DNA from: a candidate division WOR-3 bacterium
GTDB taxonomy: Bacteria; SDB-A
Assembly (NCBI GenBank): GCA_016926475.1
Contig: JAFGON010000096.1
Location: 1-45,641, forward strand
Direction of reading: 5' to 3'
DNA: 45,641 nt
Part shown: piece after piece, positions 15,102 through 22,421 of the stretch
How the letters are laid out: each line of letters begins with the position of its first letter
Position numbering within the stretch: the first letter of the stretch is position 1
Position numbers and translations under genes: made by a program
The notes under the pieces: generated by a model
Database searches by the model: none
Told to the model about the DNA's origin: nothing
What the model saw: only the letters and a program-made list of their open reading frames with translations

Positions 15102-16565
15102 TTGAAAAGATTTGTTTTAAAAAACTGCCTTTTGTATCCAAATTATGAAAAAAAAGACGTGATGATTGAAAATGGAACCATTAAAGCGTTAGAAAACCCG
15201 GGAATAATTCAAAACGCCGAAGTAATAGACCTATCCGGAAAGCCTTTGCTACCAGGTTTCACGGATTGTCATACACACCTTAACCAGTGGGGGTTATCGC
15301 TCTCTGGACCGCACCTGGGCGACGCCCAAAGCAAGGAAGAATCCCTGCAGATAATATCGGATTTCATGTCCAAAAATCCTTCTTTCGAACATTTCGTCGC
15401 CTGCGACTACGACGAAAGTTTTTGGAGCGAAAAGGCCGGATTCAGCAAAAATGAACTCGATTCAATTTCACCAAAAAAACCGCTTGTCGCGAGAAGAATA
15501 TGCGGACACTTAGCAGTCGCGAACACTTCAGCACTTGCTTATATCGATTCAAAAAAATCCGATTACCAAAATTTCTCGCCGGAGATGATAGACAGAAAAA
15601 GCGGCGTTTTAAAAGAAATTCCCGTTTTGAGGATCAACGAAATTTTCCCTCCAGGAGAAAAACTTTTAGAATCAGCCCTGAAAAACGCTGTTAAAAAATA
15701 CCATTCTTTTGGGGTCACTTCGGTGGGCGAAATAACTTCCAACTCCTCCAGAAGGAAAATCCTCAACCTCGACGGGCTGAAAATGAAATTCAGGTTTGCC
15801 GCTGTTGAAAAAAATTTCGACGATTGCCTTAAAAATAAAGGCGAAATCGACGAAATAATAGCTCTGAAGATTTTTTTGGATGGATCCATAGGCGCTCGGA
15901 CCGCGGCGGTTTCTTTTAAATGGACCGACGACGAAAACTCGGGTTTTTTGCTTATGGACAGTGAAAATATTAATTCCTACGTCATCAAAGCCCTCGACCA
16001 TGGTAAAATGGTCTGGTCGCACGCCATTGGAGACAGAGCTATAAGACAGATTCTCGATGTTTATGAAAATTTCAACCCCGAGGACAGAAAGCATTTCCGT
16101 ATAGAACATTTTGAACTCCCCCGTTTAGACGATATAAAAAGAGCGTCAGACCTCGGAATTTTTCTGAGCATGCAGCCCAATTTTATCAGGGCTTGGTCAG
16201 GTCCCGGTGGACTCTACGAAAATTGCATTCCCCAAGACGTTTACCGAAACAACAACCCGATATCCATGATTCAAAACCTGGGCGGCAGGATATGTTTCGG
16301 CTCAGACACGATGCCCCCGGGTCCATTCTGGGGGATAAAAGGAACGGTGAACGCATGGCTTGAATCTCAGAGAATCACAACCAAAGAAGCCATAGAGTAC
16401 TACACCTTACACTCCGCACAATCTCTGGAAGATCTGGACAGAGGTGAAATTGCCAAAGGCTATCGAGCTGACTTGATAGTATTGTCGGTCATACCCGACC
16501 AGGACAACCTCGACGAAGTTAGAGTAGAAAAAGTCTTTATAGACGGCGAAATTGCGTATGGTTGA
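15102..16565 (+). CDS. Amidohydrolase family 3 (YtcJ-like) metal-dependent hydrolase
   Basis: 487 aa from TTG 15102, which has GGAG seven bases upstream and follows the previous stop by two bases; the longer frame to 15033 lies inside the HEAT gene. Family motifs: 'PLLPGFTDCHTHLN' (metal-binding HxH), 'KIFLDGSIGARTAAVS', 'VWSHAIGDRAI', 'RIEHFELP' and 'CFGSDTMPPGPFWGI' with the catalytic Asp, then 'GYRADLIVLS'. The YtcJ branch hydrolyses amide or ester bonds in largely unknown substrates. No signal peptide is present, so it is cytoplasmic. It overlaps the PHP phosphatase by eight bases. Confidence 0.9.
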   Translation: MKRFVLKNCLLYPNYEKKDVMIENGTIKALENPGIIQNAEVIDLSGKPLLPGFTDCHTHLNQWGLSLSGPHLGDAQSKEESLQIISDFMSKNPSFEHFVACDYDESFWSEKAGFSKNELDSISPKKPLVARRICGHLAVANTSALAYIDSKKSDYQNFSPEMIDRKSGVLKEIPVLRINEIFPPGEKLLESALKNAVKKYHSFGVTSVGEITSNSSRRKILNLDGLKMKFRFAAVEKNFDDCLKNKGEIDEIIALKIFLDGSIGARTAAVSFKWTDDENSGFLLMDSENINSYVIKALDHGKMVWSHAIGDRAIRQILDVYENFNPEDRKHFRIEHFELPRLDDIKRASDLGIFLSMQPNFIRAWSGPGGLYENCIPQDVYRNNNPISMIQNLGGRICFGSDTMPPGPFWGIKGTVNAWLESQRITTKEAIEYYTLHSAQSLEDLDRGEIAKGYRADLIVLSVIPDQDNLDEVRVEKVFIDGEIAYG

Positions 16566-17316
16566 CATTCACTGTCACCTTCTTCCAGGCGTCGACGACG
16601 GATCCTCTAATTGGGATGAGACCATGGATCTCGCACGTGAAATGCAGGACTTGGGTTTTAAAAAAATAGTCGCGACACCTCATTGTTACAATAATGGTTT
16701 TGACTCATCTTTAATAAAATCACTTACTGAAAAAGCCTCGAAAAACTTTTCGGAAAAAGGTGTCAAAATAGAAGTTATGCCTGGAGCTGAAATTTATTAT
16801 GACGATTCGGTTTCGTTTGAACCCTCTTTTCACCTTGGCTTGACCCTCGGTGATTCAAAATACATACTCGTAGAATTCGGCTTTCTCGGGATTCCACAGC
16901 GGTTTGAAAATTTCAGGTTTAGCGCAGAGACTCACGGACTTGGAGTAATCCTCGCCCATCCCTGCCGATATCCCTACCTTGCTCTGAAAAACCTCGAAAA
17001 ATTGGTACTCAACGGGACGCTTGTCCAGCTGAACCTCGGGGCTCTTTCCGGAAAATACGGCTTTGAGGCCGAGAACAGATGCAAAAAGATTCTTCAAGCA
17101 GGTCTTAGCCATTTTTTGGCTACTGATTCACACGGTTTAAACCGCTGGAACCGCACACTCGCAGAGGAATTGGAGACGGCGAAAAAAATTATCGGAGAAA
17201 AGGAGTTTTACTATTTAACTGGAGAAAATCCACAAAAAATTTTCAACGGCGCAAAAGCTTCATCAATCGCTCCCGTTGAAGTCAAAATAAAGACCGGAAA
17301 ATTTTTTGGGGTTTGA
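16558..17316 (+). CDS. PHP-domain tyrosine-protein phosphatase (CpsB/YwqE-like)
   Basis: 252 aa from ATG 16558, inside the end of the amidohydrolase gene (an in-frame TTG at 16552 is the alternative). The PHP metal-binding pattern is complete: 'DIHCHLLPGVDDGS', 'ATPHCYNN', 'PGAEIYYDD', 'LAHPCRYP' and 'LATDSHGL'. CpsB/YwqE enzymes dephosphorylate the autophosphorylating tyrosine kinases that control capsule or exopolysaccharide polymerisation. No such kinase is in this window, but glycosyltransferase genes lie on the opposite strand just downstream. It ends convergently 26 bases from the GT2 gene. Confidence 0.9.
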   Translation: MVDIHCHLLPGVDDGSSNWDETMDLAREMQDLGFKKIVATPHCYNNGFDSSLIKSLTEKASKNFSEKGVKIEVMPGAEIYYDDSVSFEPSFHLGLTLGDSKYILVEFGFLGIPQRFENFRFSAETHGLGVILAHPCRYPYLALKNLEKLVLNGTLVQLNLGALSGKYGFEAENRCKKILQAGLSHFLATDSHGLNRWNRTLAEELETAKKIIGEKEFYYLTGENPQKIFNGAKASSIAPVEVKIKTGKFFGV

Positions 17317-17334
17317 AACCGAAAGATCGGTTTT
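17316..17334. terminator. Weak bidirectional terminator hairpin between convergent genes
   Basis: A 7-bp stem (17316-17322 with 17327-17333) with a 4-base loop and a short T run on the plus strand, in the 26-base gap between the convergent PHP phosphatase and GT2 genes. The U-tract is short, so efficiency is uncertain. Confidence 0.45.
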
Positions 17335-17342
17335 AGCAATTT

Positions 17343-18302
17343 TCAGGTATCGGATTTATCTCCACAAGGATATTCCCTTTCCTTGTTTTCAATCTTATAA
17401 ATCCTTTTGAGTATCATCTCCTGCTGTTTTGATATTCCCGCCAATTTTTCACCGACAATTCCGAGCATGAATGAAAGAAATCCTCCCAGGACAAGAAGAA
17501 TGACGAGATATAAAAGAGGCCTGTAACCGTGGGAGAGCAACCTGAGCACGAGAGCCAAAAAAGCGACAACACCTCCGAATGCCATGGACAACAACCCAAC
17601 TGTCCCGAAGACGAGCATTGGTTTTTTCATAATTCTTATTTCGGAAAAAACGCCCAGGAGGTCGAGAATACCTATAGGTATTCTCATCGCTGTGAATTTT
17701 GACTTACCGCTCTTTCTCGGATGTAAATTGACGTCAATCTCCCCTATCGCCGCGCCGGATTCATAGGCGAGAATTACAATATACCTGTGCCATTCTTTTC
17801 TCAAAGGGACGGAAACGATTGATTTCCTGTTGTACGCTTTTATCGAATTCATGTCTTTTACCGGTATTCTGAAAAGAAATTTTCCTAAAGAATTGTAGAT
17901 ATTTGAAACGAATCTTTTCTCATACTTACCTATTTTTTTCCCTGTGACGACGTCGTACTCGCCGTTTACCACGGGTCCCGCGAGTCTTTCAATGTCATCC
18001 ACTTCGAATTGAAGGTCGGCGGGAAAAAAGACAAAAACGTCTGATCTCGCCGCTTCATGCCCTGTTTCAAGAGATTTCGTTATTCCCAACCTTCGGGGAT
18101 GTTTTATGGTTGTAATCCATTCATCATCCTTTGTCAGCTCTTTTAAAACTTTTCCTGTCCCGTCTTTGCTGCCGTCGTCGACGATGACGACCTCAAAGTT
18201 AAAACGGCTTTTTCCCTTCAGGAATTTCAGAGAAGACACAAGTTCAGGGATGTTGTTCTCTTCGTCGCAGGCTGGAATGATCGCAGTATAATCATATCTC
18301 AT
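17343..18302 (-). CDS. Family 2 glycosyltransferase with C-terminal membrane anchor
   Basis: 319 aa, ATG start. The GT-A domain fills residues 1-~215: 'YTAIIPACDEENNIPELV', 'VVIVDDGSKDGTG' and 'FFPADLQFEVDDIERL', with the Asp-rich donor and metal site, then 'EVDVNLHPRKSGKSKF'-like 'IDVNLHPRKSGKSKF'. Two hydrophobic helices follow (~225-285). This is the dolichyl-phosphate-mannose-synthase-like/ArnC-like group, which moves a sugar from a nucleotide donor to a polyprenyl phosphate. It overlaps the upstream flippase-like gene by 11 bases and is the last gene of the central operon. Confidence 0.9.
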   Translation of the reverse strand: MRYDYTAIIPACDEENNIPELVSSLKFLKGKSRFNFEVVIVDDGSKDGTGKVLKELTKDDEWITTIKHPRRLGITKSLETGHEAARSDVFVFFPADLQFEVDDIERLAGPVVNGEYDVVTGKKIGKYEKRFVSNIYNSLGKFLFRIPVKDMNSIKAYNRKSIVSVPLRKEWHRYIVILAYESGAAIGEIDVNLHPRKSGKSKFTAMRIPIGILDLLGVFSEIRIMKKPMLVFGTVGLLSMAFGGVVAFLALVLRLLSHGYRPLLYLVILLVLGGFLSFMLGIVGEKLAGISKQQEMILKRIYKIENKEREYPCGDKSDT

Positions 18303-19311
18303 CGATTCCTCCTCTTCCGAACTTCATCATAGGCAAAAAAATCAAGCCGCTGAGGCTGACAAAAAGCGAAACTATGTAATAAAAAAGCGACAGGGTCAGA
18401 GCTTCGGCAGACGAACAGCCAGTGTTGCCGAGCAAAAGTACCACAGAAGCTTCTCTTGGTCCTAGTCCTCCCGGCGTTGGTATCATTGACACAACGTTGA
18501 TAAAAGGAAGGTATCCGAGAAGAGATGTGAACGAGACTCCGTCAAGGTTCAGAGCTCTGGCGAGAAAATACATATTCAGCGTCAAAAAAAACTGAAGGAG
18601 CATTGAAAAAAAGACCGCCTTGAAAGCCGTTGAAGGCCTGTCCATGTAGCTTTTAAAGGCTTCATACAGAGTGACAATTCTTGAACCAATTTTCAGAAAA
18701 CGCATTTTCTTAACGTTGAAAGTTATGAATTCAAAAAATCTTCGATTTGAAAACAGTACCAGGAAAACCACCATGAAGACCAAAATCGAAAGTTCCACGC
18801 AGAAAATCAAAAAAGAGTGCTTCACTCCCATATAGAGTGGAAAACAAACTATTCCGAGGAGTATCATTCCTATCAACCCGAAAAAACGGTCGGCGAGGAG
18901 GGAACTGAAAACCTCTCCTTTCTTTTTTGTGATTGAAAAGGCATAAGCGCCTCTTATTGCGTCCATGCCTATAGATGCCGGAAGTATATTGTTGTAGAGG
19001 TAGCCTATGAACTGAATTTTAATAGTCGTAAAAAATTTTATTTTGTTTCCATGCGAGGTCAAAAGCAGGTGCCATCTCTCGACAGACTGCATAATCGCTG
19101 TTATGTTCGCTATGACAGCGGCGGCTACGAAAAAAAGATTGCTCGAAAGCACAAGACCGAGCATTCCCAGCCAAAGGTTCTCCCCTCCATGGGACTCTGC
19201 CCAAATGGCGCCCTGGTCTTTTTGAACTTTGTAAAAAACGACGAAAAGTATTACAATCGAAAAAAACATCTTTAAAAGGAAAAAAATAAAATTTTTATAT
19301 CTGCTTTTCAT
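18292..19311 (-). CDS. LPG-synthase transmembrane-region / flippase-like (UPF0104) membrane protein
   Basis: 339 aa from ATG 19311, which is in an ATGA overlap with the GT4 stop; the frame extends to 19362 but that is inside GT4. It has about eight hydrophobic segments and the family marks 'LTSHGNKIKF', 'NNILPASIGMDAIRGAYA', 'SSLLADRFFGLIGM' and 'VSMIPTPGGLGPREAS'. The family (COG0392, YbhN/AglD-like) includes MprF transmembrane domains and proteins beside glycosyltransferases thought to act on lipid-linked sugars. Its position between GT4 and GT2 supports a role in glycan assembly or lipid movement. Confidence 0.88.
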   Translation of the reverse strand: MKSRYKNFIFFLLKMFFSIVILFVVFYKVQKDQGAIWAESHGGENLWLGMLGLVLSSNLFFVAAAVIANITAIMQSVERWHLLLTSHGNKIKFFTTIKIQFIGYLYNNILPASIGMDAIRGAYAFSITKKKGEVFSSLLADRFFGLIGMILLGIVCFPLYMGVKHSFLIFCVELSILVFMVVFLVLFSNRRFFEFITFNVKKMRFLKIGSRIVTLYEAFKSYMDRPSTAFKAVFFSMLLQFFLTLNMYFLARALNLDGVSFTSLLGYLPFINVVSMIPTPGGLGPREASVVLLLGNTGCSSAEALTLSLFYYIVSLFVSLSGLIFLPMMKFGRGGIDEI

Positions 19312-20408
19312 TTGAGGATTCTTTCCATGAGTTGATACGTTTTTTCCGCCGCGTTTTCCCACGTCAAATCTTTTACCCTTTCAATGGCCCCCGTTTCGAT
19401 TTTTTTTCTTTGTTCTACGTCTTTTAGAAGATTTGATACCGCCTTTGTCAGATCATCTAAATCACCATGCCTGACAAGGATTCCAGAAATACCGTCTATT
19501 ATCGAATCTTTGATTCCCGGAGAGTCGGAAGCGACGACCGCCGTTCCGCATGCGTTGGCTTCGACCCCCGTCAATCCCCAGCCCTCCTTTTCAGAAGTGT
19601 TGACTACTATATTCGCTTTTCTCATCCAATAGACCTTTTCTTCAAGGGACACAAAACCTTTAAATTCATAATCCTCGGGGTTCAGCATTTTCGAAGCGAT
19701 TTTTTTCAAACCCGTTAAGGCGTCTCCGTCGCCCACAATAACCAGCTTTATCCCCGGAAAATCTCTTTTCAACTCTTTCAGGGCTTTTAGGGGCAAATCT
19801 ACTCTTTTATACTTCTTCACCCTTCCGACGTAGACCAATAGGGGAATCGCGCTCTTTTCGCCGCCCGGGTTATAGACAGACCTGTCGATTCCGCAGTGGA
19901 TAACGTGTATTTTATCTTTCACAAAACCTCTCTTGACGAGATCTTCTTTCGTTGACTCTGAAATCACTTCCATTTCATGGTCTCTGTAAAATTTTAACAG
20001 AGGCTTTTCCCACAAATACACATACAAAGCGAGCGGAAAAGGGGCTTCTCGGAATACAGTGGTTCCGAAAAGATGCGGTATCACAGGCAAAACAGGCGAC
20101 TTCACCCAAAGAGGGGCGTAAAAAGGTATTTTGTTTATATCTTCGACTACAATGTCAAAATGTTCGTGCCTGAGGTTTTTTATGTAGAAATCTCTCGCGT
20201 CGAAGTTAAAGGTAGCTCTTTTCCCTGTTCTGATGATATCGATTCCGTCTATAGTTTCTTCTCTTTTGGCGCCTTCGAAATTTGAGCAGAGAAGATAGAC
20301 TTCGTTTCCCATTCGAGATATTCTCGAAAAAATTTCTTCTAAATGAACTTCAGCCCCTCCGCCGAGGGGGTTTTTTCTGTCGCACCAGTTTATGAGGAGT
20401 ATTTTCAT
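19308..20408 (-). CDS. Family 4 glycosyltransferase
   Basis: 366 aa, ATG in an ATGA overlap with the epimerase stop. The GT-B fold of GT4 is clear: N-terminal 'NPLGGGAEVHLEEIFSRI', a C-terminal donor-binding lobe starting 'LLVYVGRVKKYKRVDLPLKAL', and the EX7E region 'SEKEGWGLTGVEANACGTAVV' followed by 'SDSPGIKD'. It most likely adds a hexose from a nucleotide or GDP-sugar donor to a lipid-linked or surface glycan. The sequence cannot fix donor or acceptor. It is embedded in a four-gene glycan cassette. Confidence 0.92.
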   Translation of the reverse strand: MKILLINWCDRKNPLGGGAEVHLEEIFSRISRMGNEVYLLCSNFEGAKREETIDGIDIIRTGKRATFNFDARDFYIKNLRHEHFDIVVEDINKIPFYAPLWVKSPVLPVIPHLFGTTVFREAPFPLALYVYLWEKPLLKFYRDHEMEVISESTKEDLVKRGFVKDKIHVIHCGIDRSVYNPGGEKSAIPLLVYVGRVKKYKRVDLPLKALKELKRDFPGIKLVIVGDGDALTGLKKIASKMLNPEDYEFKGFVSLEEKVYWMRKANIVVNTSEKEGWGLTGVEANACGTAVVASDSPGIKDSIIDGISGILVRHGDLDDLTKAVSNLLKDVEQRKKIETGAIERVKDLTWENAAEKTYQLMERILK

Positions 20409-21343
20409 CTGTAATCTTCCAGTATCAGTTTCAATTCTTCTTCAATTTTCTTTTCAGCTCTGAATCCCGTCAATTGTTCAATTTTTTCCGAGGAGCCCAG
20501 TTGAAAATTGGGATCCGAAGCCCTGAAAAAGGATTCGTCCTGCTCGATTTGGGCTTTGACCCCCGCCTTTTCCACCATCATGAGTAATATCTGACGCAGG
20601 TCTAAATCTGATTTCCCGGCAAGGTTGTAGATTTCTCCGCTCTCGGCTTTGTCAATCAATCGGATATAGAACGTAAGGGCGTCTTCCGCGGTGATGTATG
20701 TGCGTTTTGGTTTTAAATTGCCTGTCTTAATGACCGGCTTTCTGGAACCTTTTTTAATTTCCATTATCTGCTTGGCAACAGAAGGTATAAAAAACCTGCT
20801 GTTTTGCCCCCTTCCAATTTGAGGGAAAGGCCTTATCACGCAGCATTCAACCCCGTATGTCCTAAAGTATTGCAAAACCGCTTCTTCAGCCGCTGCTTTA
20901 CTTGCGCCGTAAGGGCTCAAAGGCTTTTTGGGGTCCTCTTCTTTAGCTTTTTCATTTCCGGTGTCACCGTAGACCTCCGACGAAGATATAAAAAAGAATT
21001 TCACCCCGTTATCCCTGGCAGCTTCCAGAAAATTGACTGTCCCCATGAAGTTGACCTTAAAAGTCTCAACTGGATTCTTGAATGAGTAACCCGCGCTCGA
21101 CTGCGCGGCAAAATGGTATATCAAATCCGGCTTCACAAAATCTACAAGAGTTTTGACGCTTTCAAAATCGGTGATGTCGCATTTTTGGAATTGAACCCCT
21201 TCAACTCCTTCAATCAAATCGCTGTATGTCGTCCCGAACACTTTGTATTTTTTATCAACCGCCAATTTTTTTGCCACGAGCCCACCGACAAAACCATCAG
21301 CACCAGTAATTAGCAATTTTAAATGATTTGAATTATAAATCAT
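20405..21343 (-). CDS. NAD-dependent epimerase/dehydratase (GDP-mannose 4,6-dehydratase/reductase-like SDR)
   Basis: 312 aa, ATG 21343, overlapping korB by 11 bases. Extended short-chain dehydrogenase: 'LLITGADGFVGGLVAKKL' (nucleotide binding), 'DLIYHFAAQSSAG', 'FFISSSEVYG' and the catalytic 'YGASKAAAEE' (YxxxK). The 'SSAGYSF...NP' and 'FPQIGRGQN' patterns fit the GDP-mannose 4,6-dehydratase / GDP-6-deoxy-mannose reductase branch, giving a deoxysugar nucleotide for the GT4 and GT2 enzymes next to it. UDP-glucose epimerase is an alternative. Confidence 0.9.
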   Translation of the reverse strand: MIYNSNHLKLLITGADGFVGGLVAKKLAVDKKYKVFGTTYSDLIEGVEGVQFQKCDITDFESVKTLVDFVKPDLIYHFAAQSSAGYSFKNPVETFKVNFMGTVNFLEAARDNGVKFFFISSSEVYGDTGNEKAKEEDPKKPLSPYGASKAAAEEAVLQYFRTYGVECCVIRPFPQIGRGQNSRFFIPSVAKQIMEIKKGSRKPVIKTGNLKPKRTYITAEDALTFYIRLIDKAESGEIYNLAGKSDLDLRQILLMMVEKAGVKAQIEQDESFFRASDPNFQLGSSEKIEQLTGFRAEKKIEEELKLILEDYR

Positions 21344-22199
21344 AAAGTTTTGCTTTGCAATAATCTTTCAATATGCTGTTTTTTGATTTATTTGGTTCAA
21401 TAATTAGCTTTTTATATTTATCTGAATACTCTTCGGAGGGTATGTTCTTGAATATCCCCATAGGAATTTTTTCCTTTTTTGCCTCTTCGTCGAGCGCATC
21501 GTATGCTTTTATTGGGACCATCCTCTTTCTAAGCCAGTCCATCATGCTGTAAGGGGTTTTGAGCTTGTTTCGTTTTCCGTATTGTACATGGCAAAAACTT
21601 AAAATTTCTACGACCGAAAACCCCTCGTAGTTCAGCGCCTGATATATTATGTCGTCCAGGCCAGGGACATGAACAGCCGAACTTCTGGCGACAAAACCTG
21701 CTCCGGCGCCAATCGCCAGAGCTGCAATGTCGAAATTATTGTCTATGTTTCCGTAGGGTGTAGTAGAAGCTATCGCTTTTCCAGGCGTCGTAGGAGAGAA
21801 TTGTCCTCCTGTCATGCCGTATATGTAGTTGTTGAAGATCAGGGCGGTTATGTTGAGGTTTCTTCTCGACGCGTGTATAAAGTGATTTCCCCCAATGGCT
21901 ACAGCGTCTCCATCTCCCATGACAGATATGACGTTCATCTTTGGATTTGAAAACTTTATGCCGCACGCAAAAGCCAAAGATCTGCCATGGGTTGTGTGAA
22001 GAGTGTTGAAATCAACATAACCGGGTGTCCTGCTGGAGCAACCTATGCCGGAAACCAGCGTTATGTCGTCTTTATTCCATCCGGTTTTGTGTATTGCCCT
22101 TAAAAGAGAGCCCAAAATTATACCGTGGCCGCATCCTGGACACCATATATGAGGGAGTTTGTCTTTCCTCAAATATGAGAGGACAATTTCTGTCGTCAT
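21333..22199 (-). CDS. korB: 2-oxoacid (2-oxoglutarate) : ferredoxin oxidoreductase, beta subunit
   Basis: 288 aa from ATG 22199, which has AAGGAG upstream and an ATGA overlap with the ferredoxin subunit. It carries the thiamine-diphosphate fold: 'HIWCPGCGHG' (CxxC), 'GIGCSS', 'TTHGRSLAFACGIK', and the TPP/Mg motif 'GDGDAVAIGGNHFIHASRRN...NN'. With the alpha, gamma and delta subunits it forms an enzyme that oxidatively decarboxylates 2-oxoglutarate (or a related 2-oxoacid) to the acyl-CoA, reducing ferredoxin, or runs in reverse to fix CO2. Assignment to 2-oxoglutarate rests on the KorABCD layout and alpha-subunit length. Confidence 0.92.
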   Translation of the reverse strand: MTTEIVLSYLRKDKLPHIWCPGCGHGIILGSLLRAIHKTGWNKDDITLVSGIGCSSRTPGYVDFNTLHTTHGRSLAFACGIKFSNPKMNVISVMGDGDAVAIGGNHFIHASRRNLNITALIFNNYIYGMTGGQFSPTTPGKAIASTTPYGNIDNNFDIAALAIGAGAGFVARSSAVHVPGLDDIIYQALNYEGFSVVEILSFCHVQYGKRNKLKTPYSMMDWLRKRMVPIKAYDALDEEAKKEKIPMGIFKNIPSEEYSDKYKKLIIEPNKSKNSILKDYCKAKLYDL

Positions 22200-22411
22200 G
22201 CTTCTTCTCCTTTTATTTCCGTTACAGTGACAGCGAAATCCGGACAGACATATTCGCACCTCAAGCATCCTATGCAGTCATCAGGTCTCGCTCCGAAAGC
22301 TTTTTGTCTTGAATTGAGTTCAAGGACTTTTTTTGGGCAGGCAAGAACGCAATTTTCGCATCCCTTGCAAAGTTTTTCATCAACCGTGACAATAAATTTT
22401 TTTCCCTGCAA
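22196..22411 (-). CDS. korD: 2[4Fe-4S] ferredoxin-like delta subunit of the 2-oxoacid oxidoreductase
   Basis: 71 aa from TTG 22411, chosen because AGGAGG lies six bases upstream and it starts after the stop of the double nucleotidyltransferase; a frame back to 22429 is less likely. It has two Cx2Cx2Cx3C clusters: 'CKGCENCVLACPKK' and 'CIGCLRCEYVCPDF'. It would carry electrons from the TPP subunit to ferredoxin. It sits directly upstream of korB with an ATGA overlap. Confidence 0.9.
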   Translation of the reverse strand: MQGKKFIVTVDEKLCKGCENCVLACPKKVLELNSRQKAFGARPDDCIGCLRCEYVCPDFAVTVTEIKGEEA

Positions 22412-22421
22412 ACTCGACCTC